A DNA stretch of 64,000 bases from Epiperipatus broadwayi (Eukaryota > Onychophora > Udeonychophora > Euonychophora > Peripatidae): positions 4,593,336 through 4,657,335 of the forward strand of contig JAQFVV010000014.1 of NCBI GenBank assembly GCA_028023455.1, given 5' to 3'. Positions 13,535 through 26,545 of the stretch are shown here, one piece after another (position 1 is the stretch's first letter; every line of letters starts with the position of its first letter). The position numbers and the translations under genes are program-made. The notes under the pieces are model-generated. The model was given only the letters and a program-made list of their open reading frames with translations. It made no database searches and had not been told where the DNA came from.

Positions 13535-14278
13535 ATCATATGATCACCATCTATACTAGCACATAATTTGTTGTAAACAAAGGCAAAACTCCCCATACAG
13601 TAGTGCCACCCTGTGCCAAACAGAGTAATCAATGGATGAGGCTTGTGCATAAAATCCCTATCTAGTGCCTACTCATCCAATATCCCCAGACTAGTTTCTG
13701 GCTTGTGGCCATCATCAGTGAAGAGCCTTGGATCTGAGAGCACTGCACCTAGATCTTAGGATCTAATGCAACCCTCCAGCAGCCACCTTTTAACTCTACT
13801 TTACTACAAAACCATGAGAATGAGAATGAAATTGAAAACATTATAGATGGTGATCATGTGATGTTTGATGGTTTAACACCAATCCTGCCTAATAGGTTAG
13901 TGGTGGCTATGGTTGTTTAAGAGCCAAAGACACCAAAATGTATGGGTGCTGAATTGAGTTCAGACCCATATGACTATATAAGCTATTGAGCTTAGATTGA
14001 AGATATTAACAATGTTTTCAATTTCATTCTCATGGTTTTGTAGTAAAGTAGAGTTAAAAGGTGGCTGTTGGAGGGTTGCATTAGATTCTAAGATCTAGGT
14101 GCAGTGCTCTCAGATCCAAGGCTCCTCACTGATGATGGCCACAAGCCAGAAACTAGTCTGGGGATATTGGATGAGTAGGTACTAGATAGGGATTTTATGC
14201 ACAAGCCTTCTGGCATCCATTGATTACTCTGTTTGGCACAGGGTGGCACTACTGTATGGGGAGTTTTGCCTTTGTTTA
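13535..14278. mobile_element. Large fold-back (inverted-repeat) element, family F
   Basis: The arms 13575-13842 and 14011-14278 are each 268 bp and near-perfect inverted complements. The differences I see are a 6-bp unit present only in the left arm ('gagaat'), about 6 bp missing near 'aatggatg', and a few substitutions. The central spacer (13843-14010) is unique. A 16-bp inverted pair, atgatcaccatctata (13540-13555) and its complement (13842-13857), also brackets the left arm. This suggests a smaller element with its own inverted termini nested in the structure. There are no coding frames. Related single or compact copies are at 21874-22062, 42573-42725 and 53747-53915. Confidence 0.9.
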
Positions 14279-14289
14279 ATATAAAGATA

Positions 14290-17200
14290 AAAGGAATATA
14301 AAGCATCATAAGCAGTCAAAATGAATATGTAATTATTTATTGAGTATATTTAAGGTGTAGTTGTTAATGGGTAGAATAGATAAAGGAAAGGATAAATATT
14401 TTACAAGATTGACAGAATCGTTAATTAGTAAAAAAAAATTAATTGGGGGAAAAACGGATCTGTTTGGGAAGTAAGGATTAGCTATAAAATATCCATAGAA
14501 AGAAATTTTGTGTTGAATTAAGAGTTAAGCCAAGGTGTTAGAATTGACTAACAGAATCATGTATGTGTGAGCATGCAAGTTGTGAATGTATGAAAAATTT
14601 TAATTATAAAAAGAACCATCTATCTTAATAAGGCATGTGGGGTATTGTTCAAAAGCCTGTTGAGAGAACAATAATTTTATCTAAATTTTGAATCTATAGC
14701 AGAAAGTCCTCATTCAAAATCTTGAGTTTAAAGTTAGTCTGCTATATATTTTTATTATTATTATCATTATTAAAAATTGTATTTTTATTTTTATTTGGCT
14801 CTCTCAAGTGGTTTTCATTCGGAGCAAGAAAATATTCCATAAGAACCATGTGATGTCTGTCCGAGTGTAGACAGATAATTTTAAAACAATAGGGAATAAC
14901 CAATTAAAATTAGGATATAACGATTTAATTGACAGAAGGCAAGGAATAAAGATTGATGGATAGATCAAGATATAAAACTGAGACATTTTCTAGGAGGGGA
15001 CTTCTTCTTCATTTTCTCTTGGGTGTGCTTGTATAAGGGTCTACAATCTCCAATTTATACAATATAGAAGTATTATCATCTGAACTGACTCCAGCCTCTG
15101 ATTCCAAAATATTAAATCAAATGGTATATTATTATTAAAATATAATGCATGTTTAAACTTTTTATATCAGATATGTGTTTTTCTTCCCAAAATTAATCAT
15201 CATCATGATTTGCTAAATGACTGACATTTTCACAACAGATCGGAAAATAGTACACTGTTTGCCAAAGTCTAAAAGTTACTTTGAAGAAAATATGATAATC
15301 ATAAGTGATATTAGCACTTTCTTCAATCAATTAATTATGATGTTTGATAAATATGACTGTTGGTGTTATAAAAAAAAAAGATAACTTATTCAAGAAAAGA
15401 GTGGAACTGAAATTGTAATATAGAGTATATATGTTATATCCCACCTGGAATATTAGTTATATCATAGTACCATATGAAACAAGGTTGTCAATGAAAAAAG
15501 TGTTGAGGATGTAATTAAAATTTAATATGTTATACCAAAAGGAGATATCATTGATATAAAAAAAAACAATTGTTATGCCTCTAAATTGTGATAAAACTTG
15601 TTTAAACTACATGAAAATAGGATATACAATCATATCTGAAAAAATTGCAAATATCTAAAAGGGAAAAAAACCAGTTGATTTGAAAATTAATACCTCATTT
15701 GGATAATTATAATAATTATAATGGGATAGTGCGTGTCTCCTAGGTAAAACCCTTTGGATTAGTAACTGGATGTTTTTGAATCGAATGTTACATTGAAACC
15801 TAGTGGATTATAACCTGCCATGGATTCACTTATTAGATTTAATGTGTGCATAGGATTACTGCATCTATGAGGATCAGCATGGAATTCAGGAGAACTATGT
15901 TATAGAGACTACAAGTATAATTTTTATTATTACCGATTATTTACTTTGTAATCCATTAGTTGCTAAGCTTATGAGTTAAAAGTTAAAAAGTATTTAGATT
16001 GTTTAGATTTAAAATTAGCATGGTAGCCTAAAATATACCTTTGATTATCATATGAATATATGGCTTTTCTTAGTGATATTGAGAAAAGTGCATGGAAGTG
16101 TATAATGTGAAATGCGTTTATTGGAATGGGTTATTACTTTAAATTTTGATTATGATAAAATTAGTATGTTTTTATATTTTAAAGTGTATGTTTGAGATAT
16201 TAACATGGCCTAGTCTCAGTTTGAAGTAGAAATTATTATGCAAACGATGCTCGTTTCTTAATTAATTTTTTTTTTTATGTTTAACAATACAAAGTTATTT
16301 TATATGTAACCATATTTGGACTTGCAAAATTATTGGTTTATACGTCAATGCAATAGCTGTGTGTGCAAGTTAAGAATTAATCTCCGATATGTATGGGAGT
16401 TGGCAAGTGGCCTTAGTATTTTCAAGATAGGTTAAGTTTTCACCCTTGATATGGGTGATGAAGCATAGTTTGCATATCAAATAGTTGGTTAGAAATATTT
16501 TTTATTAGGAGTTAGAGAAAGAATTCCTAGCTCTATAGTCATGCTACACCATGAGATGATTGCTATATTTCATACTAGTGCATTGTGCAAGCCCATTCTT
16601 ATATATGCATAGTGACTAAGTCCTAGCATATCCCAGCATCTGAGGGAAAGACTACTCTGTTATTATTTGGGTAGTTGACAATGCTACTTCATATTGATTT
16701 GTGTATTCTTTTCCTTATGAATGTATGTTTATTTGAAGGGAGAATTATGAGATAGTGTTTATACTGATGGTAAAGTCCTGAGATTGATTTAAAAGCTCAA
16801 TATTTATTTGTAGCATATAAGAGTTAAAGTGTGACTCGCTGTATTGATGGATAACATTTGACTTTGCTTGGTACAGCTCGCTAAAGAACCAATAATAATT
16901 ACAGATTTAAAAAAGAAAAATTTTAAAATGGAAATAATACAATACCTTAATTATTTCATATTAAGCAGTGTGCATCTATTTCTAGCTGACAGCTGAAGCA
17001 TATCTTCACTGGACTGGTAAGAGAAATGAATATTACTCTGGTTGGGGACATTGGTTATGCTCAATATGTATGGGTGTGTAAATGTGACTTATAGAAAAGA
17101 TAATATTTTTTTTTTGTGTAATGCATAAAACCGTTTGTGTATGAACATGAGGAAAACAGATATTCTATAATGTTGAAATATTTGAAATTATTTAATAGGG

Positions 17201-18040
17201 CATATGAATTTATTCTACCTAATGCTTAGTTTATGAGTACATTTTGTTAGTTAAAAGATTTCTTGTGACCAATGTCACTAACCATATGTTAGAAATGTAG
17301 TTAGTTTTGAAGTTTGTGAAAATTAGAGTTAAAACACAGAATAAAATTAGTTAATAAGTGTTTATTATTACCTCAAATATAATTCTCTAGTGTACTTATA
17401 GTTCTAGTGATATATTGCCTGGTTAGCATAAGAATATGATTCCATAGCAATTGTAAATCCCATTTTATTAATAATGATACATGTATTATTTTTAGTTTAA
17501 TTTAAGAGAAGGGACAGTTATGAAGATGTGTAAATATTGTAATATATGTTGGTATTATTACTGATAATAAAGTATTATAATTTAATAAAATTTTGTTTGT
17601 GTTTTAATGTTTTGGATCTCACAAATTCCAGATATTCAATCACGTTCAAATCCAGTCATATAGCAATATTTTAATACTTAAATAAAACCATACCCTCATA
17701 CAATTATAATTGCTACATAATGGAGTAATGGAGGAGTATTTCATTTAAATTTAAAGAGTCAATGATTTAAACACTGCAAACTCACATTACAAATATGTCA
17801 ATTTACACAATGATTTTATTAGCACTAAAATAGAGTTCATCATACTTGGTAGGATTATGATATATTGCTGGATGTTGTGGGTGGACATAAAAACCTTTCT
17901 TCAGTTGCAGTATTCAAATACTTTCCCAGTTGGTATTTGTTATTTAAAATTTTTGAAAACCATTTAAACCAGAGCAAATATCAAATGCTTTACAATGAAT
18001 AGATGATGAGCAATAAAATGAACAAGTTCCATTGCTTTTA
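14290..18040. other. Intergenic DNA without recognised features
   Basis: Somewhat less A-biased than the neighbouring DNA, with a short ATT tract at 14752-14770. I find no inverted repeat, coding frame or RNA gene. A poly(A)-signal-rich stretch with 'aataaagt' at 17555-17600 could be an old retroelement end, but nothing upstream supports this. Confidence 0.35.
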
Positions 18041-18046
18041 AAATCA

Positions 18047-18690
18047 GAAAATGAACCAAAAATATGTGATGAAATTTTAAATAAATCTCAACCAAAACTA
18101 TTAGAGGAAAATATACAAAATGAACACAAACATGTTAAAATAAAAGAATAAATAGCAAATGGTGAACCTGTTGAACTAAAATAAATACTACTACTGAAAG
18201 AAATTGAAAACAAACATAAACTATTAAAATGAAATATCCAAATACATGAAGGCTCACATCAAGTTAGATGGATCAAAAGAATGTGATGTACTACATCAAG
18301 TGCCAGCCATAATCTCAGATCTGGATAAACAAATATAAATTAAAGTAGAGCAAAATTTACTTTATCTTCAAAATGAAATGAAATCACTGTTAACACCATA
18401 CTAAATAAAGACTTGTCTCTTATGCTGATTAATCTATTGGATACAGAAATTTATTAGCATTAAACTAACATTAAATCCATGTGTTATACAGATGCATTAT
18501 ACAGAATTATGCACAACAAGAATTTTACTGATTGTCAACTTTACTTACAACTGGGAAGAAATAAAAAAAAAAACAATTTTCTCCCACACCAATTGTTTTT
18601 TCTCCACAGTTGCCACAAAAGAAAAAAACCCTGGATAGACTTTATTATCAAACTATATCTGAACAATCTTAAGTTATTAAACAATGTCTG
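18047..18690 (+). pseudogene. Decayed coding-like stretch, unidentified
   Basis: Plus-strand translation gives runs rich in Glu, Lys, Asn and Leu ('NKSQPKLLEENIQNEHKH', 'LLLKEIENKHKLLK') broken by many stops, then a 70-codon open end (18479-18691). The composition resembles a charged coiled-coil protein. The stops are too frequent for a live gene. No domain is recognised, and it could be part of an old mobile element. Confidence 0.25.
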
Positions 18691-18699
18691 AATAACGAA

Positions 18700-20420
18700 T
18701 TTAGAAAATGCCAATGGACATCTGAAAAGAAGTTTTAATGAGTACAGTCATTTATTGTTTTTTGTTGTTGTTGTTGTTTTAACTTGGAGAATTTGGATTT
18801 CACAATCCATTATTCATTTAAATCCCCCCCCTCCAAATAATTTTTTTTCTTCTTCTAAGCAAAATAATATGCAAATTTGTTTTTTTTTTTAAAAAAAAAA
18901 CTAAAATGAGATTCAAGAAAGAATCTAACTTTTGATATAAGAATCAGTTTTTCTTTTCTCTTAATCAGATTGGAATATTACTTCATTCAAATCCCACAGG
19001 ATATCCACTTATGCTTTGTGAATAAAAGAATAGAAAGAAAGAAAACTATTAACAGTTAGCTAAATCTAATCTGGAAGACATTTGAATGATACTTTGAAGA
19101 ACACCAGCTGAAATGAAGAAATAGTTTATTTAAATGACAATTAGAAATTACAAGACTATTATCACCCTAAACGAATTTATAGTATTTGTCAAAAAGAAGT
19201 AAATGACAATTATTTTAATTTGGGCGAGTCTTATATTTAAAGAGTTATTTGTATTTTATTTTAAATAAATTGGATTTGAAAATAATACTCATTATCTGGG
19301 TATTATTTTGAAAGAAACTTGGTTTTAAAAAAACAAAAATGAATTTGTAATAACCTCTCTTTACCTGTTAAAATTATTTTTTTAAAAAGAAAAAATAATA
19401 ATTATTATATATCATATAAGTACGTTCAGTTTATTAATTTTATATAAGTTATTAAGAATGATAATCGTGGAAATGCAATGCACACAAATAAATTGCCTAA
19501 GTATCAAATAACTGAAATTAACCATATAATTATTACCATTAGTCTCATTTGTTTGTCGTTAAACTTCTATTTGATTACTTAAAGTTAGATTTTATATAGA
19601 TGGATCTCTCTCTAATGTTTAATAGTTTACATATGTTCACATCTATATGGGTGAATACATTCCTATCAGTTTAATGAGTTAGATATTGTCAGAATAAGTC
19701 ACCCCTACATAAATTATAGTTGTATTAAATTAGGTTTAGAGCCAAAAGAACACTTCTTATAATTCTTGTATAGAATGTTTATTCAGTTATAGTTTTTGCC
19801 AAAAGACCATTCTTTTATATTTATGATATAAGCAGTTATGCATAGAAATAGGATCTAAAAGAGAACATTTCTTTGATTATTATAATAAAAATTACATTAA
19901 TGTCTATCTCATATAGAACATATGTATGTTATGTACTAGGACACATATGAGTTAACGAAATGTTTATATTTATGGATTCATATATGCATAGAATTATATT
20001 TAAGTTTATCGAAGCCTGGGTTAAAGATATGGGAATGTGTTGCATTATCTGTGAATAATATGATTTATAAAGATTAAAGGATTTTATATCAATTAATACT
20101 TATACCTTGAAAATAAATTATTGTTGTATGATTTGTTAATTTTATTAAAGAAAATAAATTGTACATCAATTAATAAGTACATAGACTTGTAAATAAGTTA
20201 TTATTACAGGATTTCTTATATGTAAGATTGTGTGGTCTACTGTCATTCATCAGAAGTAACACATTCTCTTCAATTTAGCCCTTGCAATGGGGCTGTGTTC
20301 GGTTATTAGTTTATTTCCTGATTTTTAAAACTAGGTAGCACCTGTGTAATTTATGTAAATAAATTAATAAATAGAGAAAATATTAAGAATATAAAATATG
20401 ATAGTCTGACCATATATCTC
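18700..20420. other. AT-rich intergenic DNA
   Basis: Homopolymer A/T runs near 18840-18900 and a (TTG)n stretch near 18764. Nothing else is seen. Confidence 0.4.
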
Positions 20421-20578
20421 TTTGTTAGTCATACTAAAATTTAAAACAAATATCTTAGATTAAAACCTGAACCATTTATTTGCTAATTTACATATTCTGT
20501 TTGTTAGTCATACTAAAATTCAAAGCAAATATTTTAGACTAAAATCTGAACTATTTATTTTCCAATTTACTTATTCAC
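20421..20578. repeat. 79-bp tandem duplication
   Basis: Units 20421-20499 and 20500-20578 both begin 'tttgttagtcatactaaaat' and align without gaps at close to 90% identity. Confidence 0.9.
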
Positions 20579-21873
20579 TTAATCAATCAATACAAATAGA
20601 TTTTTTTATTAAAATCTAGTTAATTCAAAATATTTTATTCTTCTGAAAAATTCATTATGATTATATAATTTCTACTTATAAACTTATAAATATATAATAC
20701 TCCAGTTAGGTTTCCATTTAGGTTATAATAAAAATAAAACATTTTATATGTTGTGCATTTGAAAATTTCTGAATGAATAAACAAAAAATTTAAAAAGCTC
20801 TGTTTCAAAGCAAATCTCATCTGAAGATGTCATTTCCCATCACATAAAAAACAAGCAGATTTATGTAAGACAGATTGCAAGTCATATTTGAATGTAAAAA
20901 AGATTGTATATAAACATTTATTAAATAACAACATAACCTATATCCATATGTTAAAAAGAATAATTATACTTCAAAATATTAATAGTTGACTGTCCTTTCA
21001 GTGTGTGCACCAGATTCATGACAATTAATTATTAAAATGGCAAAAATATTGCTTAAGAACCAAAATGATAGGAAAAACCAAACTAAATAATTCTTAAACT
21101 TTGTTAATTTTGATAACATTTCAAGTCAGATTTAATAATTGAAAAAATTTACAAGAACAGGTTTAGCTATTTATATTTCACAGTATAATTACACTATTTA
21201 ACACACTGATATGTAGTCATTTTGTTTTTATGCAATTTATAGATAAATTTTAATTTATTTTTAATTTATTAACTTAGTAACATGTTGACATTTTCTATTT
21301 GTATGTTTAACCTTCGATTCTATATGAAAACTCAATAAATTAGAAAGTTTACAAATAAAAAACATTCTGAAAAAATATATTTGAACTTTATAAATAGACT
21401 TTATTCATTTTTAAAAGGAAAAATAACTATGTGAATAATAAAATATATGGTTTGGAAGAAATAATTTTTTTTTGTTATATGTTTCATTTTTGTTACTACA
21501 TTCGCAATAATAAATTATAAATAATACAAATGAATGTCTAATATTAAAAATATTTTTATTTATTTATATAATAGTACACTGGAAGATATGTCTAAAAATA
21601 TATTTCTAGTATAATATGATATAAATATAAAGTAAATTGTTTATATTTTGTTGAAATGAATAATAATTAATATTTGTATTTTCAAACATAAATTTTTATT
21701 ATATGTAATGAATGTGGAGTAATTTTTTTTATCATTATTATGTAACAAGATCTTTTTATTTATAAAACACTACTGGAAATAGCTTAATAAACAAATATAG
21801 ATGATTACTATGGTTACTCTGATGTCAATAGGAAAACCTTATAATAGAACTAAAAAAAATTAACAAAAAATTT
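20579..21873. other. AT-rich intergenic DNA
   Basis: No gene or structured repeat is recognised. Confidence 0.4.
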
Positions 21874-22062
21874 TTTTATAAACAAAGCAAGACTCCATAC
21901 AGTAGTACCACCTGTGCTAAACAGAGCAATCAATGGTGCCAGAAGGCTTGTGCATAAAATCCCTATCTAATGCCTACTCATCCAATATCCCCAGACTAGT
22001 TTCTGGCTTGTGGCCTTCATCAGTGAGGAGCTTTGGATCTGAGAGCACTGCATCTAGATCTT
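21874..22062 (+). mobile_element. Fold-back family F, single-arm copy
   Basis: Aligns with the left arm at 13575-13770. Shared blocks include 'ccatacagtagt.ccac', 'gcttgtgcataaaatccct', 'actcatccaatatccccaga' and 'tctgagagcactgca'. It retains 'tggtgccagaaggcttg', as in the right arm of the 13-kb copy. There is no inverted partner within at least 1 kb, so this is a half element or a deletion product. Confidence 0.85.
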
Positions 22063-22842
22063 ACTTTTTCTTTAAAGAGACATATAGATAAATTTCTTTA
22101 CATATTTTTTTTATTTATTTACCCTTAAAATATAGAATTTACAAAATAAAATGTAAGAGTAAAAATTAGCATCATCTGCCCATTGACTGGGGCAGATTAT
22201 CAATAAAATTTGATGGGGAAAATGACAAATATATTGTAAAAATTTTTTTTTATCAAAATTGCTTCATTATGTAAACCACCAGAATAGTCTATCTTTTGAA
22301 ATGGATGTTATGTATAGTTTTAAAGGTGGAATACAAATATCAGAAGGTATACAGGAATAATATTTAGTTGATTATGTAATTTTTTTAGATTGATTGATCA
22401 AATTTTATTTATTATATGTGGTTGCCCAAATCTATGAGGCACCTGAAGGCCAGCTAGCCTGCTCAGTTATAATATTTTTTATTATTTTCATGATTACCCA
22501 AATATGAAAACTATTTAGTGAACAGCACTTATTTTACTTTTACATTTTGACAGTCTTTATTGATATTCCTTCACATTTTGACTCATCCAACAAGAAAATA
22601 TTGATATTTATGAGACAATGTTGCTTCATTAGCATTGTTCATATATTTTAGAATATATTTTCCTTTACAGTATCTATAATTTTTTTATGTATATAAGCAA
22701 CTAGCAATGCAGGATATCCCAGACAATGAATGGACAAATTGAGATTTAAACAACAAATGATCACTTGGTGTATGGTTGGGAGAGCTAACCAATTTAGTGG
22801 AGAATAAAGAAAAAGAAAAATTTGTTGTGATAATTTTAAATG
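22063..22842. other. AT-rich intergenic DNA
   Basis: Nothing recognised. Confidence 0.4.
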
Positions 22843-23470
22843 ATGGATCTAAACATGAATAACAATATGGAGTCAGATATTAGTGTGGACAATACAATTA
22901 TTGAACTGGAAAATGAGTTATTTGAAGGATAGAGCCTGGAAATCACATTTAAGGAGACCCATAAGATTACCTATGACCAAGATATGGAAAAAAAAAGAAA
23001 CTTTGGAGCCAAGACTATTGCTTCTAATAATGACAAAAATAAGAAAGAATTCCAAACAATTGATGATGAAAATAGAATAAAAATTGGAACAAATGAAGAA
23101 AAGGCTCATAAAAGAAATAATGAGTAGTAACCTAATACATGAACAGACATGGAACCAAATGGAAAAAGATGAAAATGTAAAGATTGGTGAGCTTAAAGTG
23201 GTCCAGAAGGATATTGCAGAAGTATAAGAAATAAAAAAAACATCCTTAGAAACTGAAAAGGATGATCATAAAATAAACATTATAGTCACAAAAGATCCAG
23301 AAGAAGATAATACACACCTGCTACAAGATGACTGTCACAAATGTGACCTCACAAAAATAGAAGATATCGTGATGGATGGTAGCAAGACTCCTGTAGAACA
23401 AATGGAAAATAATAAAAATAATAATAACCTAATGGAGAAATGCATATATGCTGATCAAGAGAAGTGACCT
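22843..23470 (+). pseudogene. Decayed Glu/Lys-rich reading frame, unidentified
   Basis: From ATG at 22843 the plus strand reads an acidic start, then a TAG after about 29 codons. It continues in the same frame for about 65 further codons to stops near 23125. A second stretch (about 23126-23470) reads 'EKDENVKIGELKVVQKDI' and 'LLQDDCHKCDLTKIEDIV' with isolated stops. Composition is strongly Asp/Glu/Lys/Asn. The start resembles that of the 327-1524 frame only in a few residues (M-x-DLNM), which may be chance. No domain is recognised. It abuts the 3' end of a LINE remnant on the other strand. Confidence 0.3.
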
Positions 23471-23499
23471 AAAATTGAATGGGGAACATCCAATTATGG

Positions 23500-24320
23500 A
23501 TTTAAATCTTTGTCATGCAAATTATTATAAAGTTGATTGAAGTGCCATAGGGATCTTTGATGAGGGTGGGAGACCCAATACCCAGTGTATGTATGCACTT
23601 GTTCATGTGTGCTGCTGATTAGACAATTTTTTTTGATTGCAAGGTCATCCTTCAATTGTTTGCAGACATGCTGGTAAGTTTGAATAAGCCTGATTAACTG
23701 TTGGTATGTTTGGTGGGTGGGCTTAGTAATGAAAATTTATTTATGTATCTGTTGTATAAATGCAATTGGTCATCTATATGTATTTAGCATGATAGAGCTG
23801 ATTTGGTTGAGGTCTTGACACTGCTTGAAGAGGTGTTGTTGAGTTTCATCTTCTACATGACATAAAGATCCAGAATAGGTTTATATTTTTGTATAGATGG
23901 CAATACCAGCAAAAATGAGATGTCAGCAATATATGTAGCTTAAAATGAACTAGGAAAGTGTAAAATTTAAGTTCCAGGGACCATATTTCTTTACTTTTGG
24001 ACATAGTATTGCATATCTTTGCCAGTATGCATAATTATTAGTCACAAAGAAAGTTGATATGTTGGATGCTAATAGGGTTTATTAAAATAGTATGGTGAAA
24101 ATTGGAGCTGAAAGAGGGGTAGGTCTATCAATAAGAATTACTTATAACAGTGATCAGACTGTTGGGAATTTTTGAACAATTGATGTAATTGAATTTATGG
24201 CTTTTTGGATATACATTTGGATACTATGGAGGCTCAGACTATTATTAATGGGTGGACAACTATGTTTCTTAGCTGAGATTGAAACCATATTCCTGCCTCA
24301 TAGTAACTTGTTGCAGAGGG
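23500..24320 (-). pseudogene. LINE 3' end remnant (C-terminal zinc-binding region)
   Basis: Minus-strand translation in shifting frames gives 'KKYGPWNLNFTL', 'CHVEDETQQHLFKQCQDL' and 'NQISSIMLNTYR'. These align with 'KRWYLEPKFFDFILKLN', 'CFLCHREKETQEHLRCYC' and 'LEKVRQLMLNNYRK' in the LINE at 63.5 kb. The C-x2-C...ET-x-x-H...C signature is the zinc-binding motif near the C-terminus of many LINE ORF2 proteins. Several frameshifts and stops are present. The 5' side meets an ATT tract at 24338-24362. Confidence 0.65.
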
Positions 24321-24337
24321 AGATGACAGAATAAAAT

Positions 24338-24690
24338 AATATTATTATTATAATTATTATTCAATTTTGTTGTTCTAATGTGCTTAAGTTTTCTCCTTTT
24401 ATTCATGCTACCCTCTTTATAAAATCAGGTTTTTACTAATACTAATTTAGATTCTACTGAATTTTATATAACATTTATAAATTTGAAGTCATTTTTGATT
24501 AATTTAATATTATTCAATACATATTATATATTTTTCTTTCTTTGTTACTTTCTTTTATTATTATATAATATGCATTGTATACATTTCTTTCTCTATTTTT
24601 ATGAGCAATACGTAATTGGCTATATGTTGTTTTGCATTTGAATAAAAGAACTGAATTATTATTGTCACCATCATCATTATAATTATTATT
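24338..24690 (+). mobile_element. Possible LINE 3' UTR bounded by ATT tracts
   Basis: T-rich sequence ends '...gaataaaagaactg' followed by attattattg and further ATT/ATC repeats (24655-24693). This resembles a plus-strand LINE 3' end with AATAAA and a microsatellite tail. It starts at another ATT tract (24338-24362). No coding sequence remains, so the call rests on the ends only. Confidence 0.35.
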
Positions 24691-24694
24691 TCAT

Positions 24695-25090
24695 TTTTTT
24701 GAAGTATTGATAATTAGTTCATTTATTATTTACGAACTAGGTGTCAGATTTAAACGGCCATTTTTATCTAACCAATTAAATAACATTATTTCAAGAAAGT
24801 GGTTATTGCTTACAAGTTTGTTAAAATGATTCAGTCTATGAATTATAATATTTTTTTGGGACTTAGTTAGCATAAGTTTCATTATATCAATAGATTCTAC
24901 TTTTTTTCCAATAATAATTCTCTCAAATATTTAAGAATAATTAAACAATAAAACAAATCTACCATCAGGCCAAGAATAAAGGGATATAAGTTTACAATGC
25001 TTAAGTGTAGGAACAGGAATGAAGAAATTATTAGATTTTGGATTAAATGTATTTATTTTATAAAAATAATTTTTATTCTGATTCTAATAT
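24695..25090 (-). pseudogene. C-terminal coding remnant ending at an ATT tract, probably LINE
   Basis: The minus strand carries an open stretch of about 68 codons (24930-24735) containing 'IDIMKLMLTKSQKNIIIH' and 'NHFLEIMLFNWLDKNGRL', ending at TAA. A further open part lies upstream (to about 25050) behind one stop. It is followed by AATAAA-like sequence and an ATT/ATC tract, the 3' layout of the other LINEs here. The protein end is not recognised as a domain. The other boundary is an AAT tract (25126-25145). Confidence 0.35.
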
Positions 25091-25149
25091 CAAGGATACT
25101 AATACTAATATTACTAGCTGATGATGACGATAATAATAATAATAAATGA

Positions 25150-25805
25150 GAAGTCAAATTTTAATTTAACCGTTATTTATTTATACAAATTAAATATATT
25201 TACACAAATTGTCTTTTGCTAAGCCTTTGTTCTGTTTTTATGTAGAAGAAATTATCATAAATATTTTATATACAATTTCTTTGATTAATTCTAAATATTT
25301 ACTTTTCTATTAATCAAATAATATAATTCTTATAAACTCTTTATAATTGAGTATTATGAAAAGGTAATAATTGAAGTTCAAAAGTTTTTTTTTTGTTTTT
25401 TTTTTAAATAAAAACTATATTCAAGATAACTTGTCTTATTCTATACATTAGACTTAAATGCAAGACCAACAATTGATGCTATAACATTCACGGTATTGTC
25501 ATAAAGCATATTTATATCATACAGTTTCACTATAAGATTTACAATAAGTTTAAACCTTAGATGCTTGTGATATCATTGTCTTTGTCAGAATATTTTTTGA
25601 GAGTGACTTCACTTACATTATCTCACAGATTGGGAAAAACCACTTTATCCCATGTATTATGAAACAGAAGATCAGGTGGCATCAAGCAGACTCTAATCTT
25701 TGCCTGTAGAAGGAGCTTCAAGAGTATGTCCATCTAAAGATTATTTTACATCTTGTCAACCATATTGTGAATGTCAGAAAAATAGAGAGTCTAACATTTG
25801 CAAAG
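25150..25805. other. Intergenic DNA
   Basis: Nothing recognised. Confidence 0.4.
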
Positions 25806-25809
25806 AGAC

Positions 25810-26545
25810 TGTTCAAAAGTTTTATATTGTGTTAAGCATGCTTTTAGCAGATTACTGCTAGAATCATATTGCTGGCTTAAGTTTAGCAGTTAAAACTATG
25901 CCTATATATATGGACATAGTTTGATAAGTAAATAAGGCTTAATATGTAAATGCAGCACTTAAATGTTCCATTTTTTTGCCAATGGAATGCATGAATCCTC
26001 TCTATTGATAGAATGTTGCTCCTTTGCAAATGCCCAAGCTTCTTTATATTTTCTTTTTCTATCATTTATTTCAATAAAGATTGTTCTCAAGTTCTCTATA
26101 AAATCACATGCAATGCCCCATCCTGTAGTTCTGTATATTATGGTGAATCTCAAGCAAATAAATCCACAAGAATTGAAGTATACATACTTGCATAATAGAG
26201 CCAAATAGAATAATGAATATAAATCCATCTTTCTCAATCACAAGTTCTCTATGGGCCACACTTTTGCTCCCACCAAGGTGAGAATAATATGCACTGAAAG
26301 AGATGACAAAAAAATAAGGCTTGGACAATTGCAAAGGATTCACATTCTAGCAACAGAAAGGATTCATACATTCCATTGTCAAAAAAAATGAAACATTCAA
26401 ATGCAGCATTTACATATTAAGCCTCATTTATATATCAAATTTGTCCATATATATATATATAGGAATAGTTCTAACTGCTAAACTTTAAACAGCACTATAA
26501 TTCTAGCTGCATGCTTAGTGCATTGTAAAAGTTTTAAACTTCCAT
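25810..26545. mobile_element. Head-to-head pair of Penelope-like fragments (inverted repeat)
   Basis: The left copy reads on the minus strand from about 26100 down to 25810. The right copy reads on the plus strand from about 26075 to 26545. The outer about 200 bp of each (25810-26010 and 26345-26545) are imperfect inverted complements sharing 'ggcttaatatgtaaatgc', 'aatggaatg.atgaatcc', 'gtttagcagtta' and 'taagcatgc'. The left copy encodes 'NLRTIFIEINDRKRKYKEA' and 'SINRED' (C-terminal GIY-YIG). The right encodes 'VLYKITCNAPSCSSVYYGES' (the GIY...YIG strands). Both lack the RT. Partially inverted, 5'-truncated pairs are a known habit of Penelope-like elements. Confidence 0.75.

Noticed and set aside
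17480-17600. LTR end with polyadenylation signal
   Set aside because: No second copy, no TG...CA ends and no primer-binding site found.
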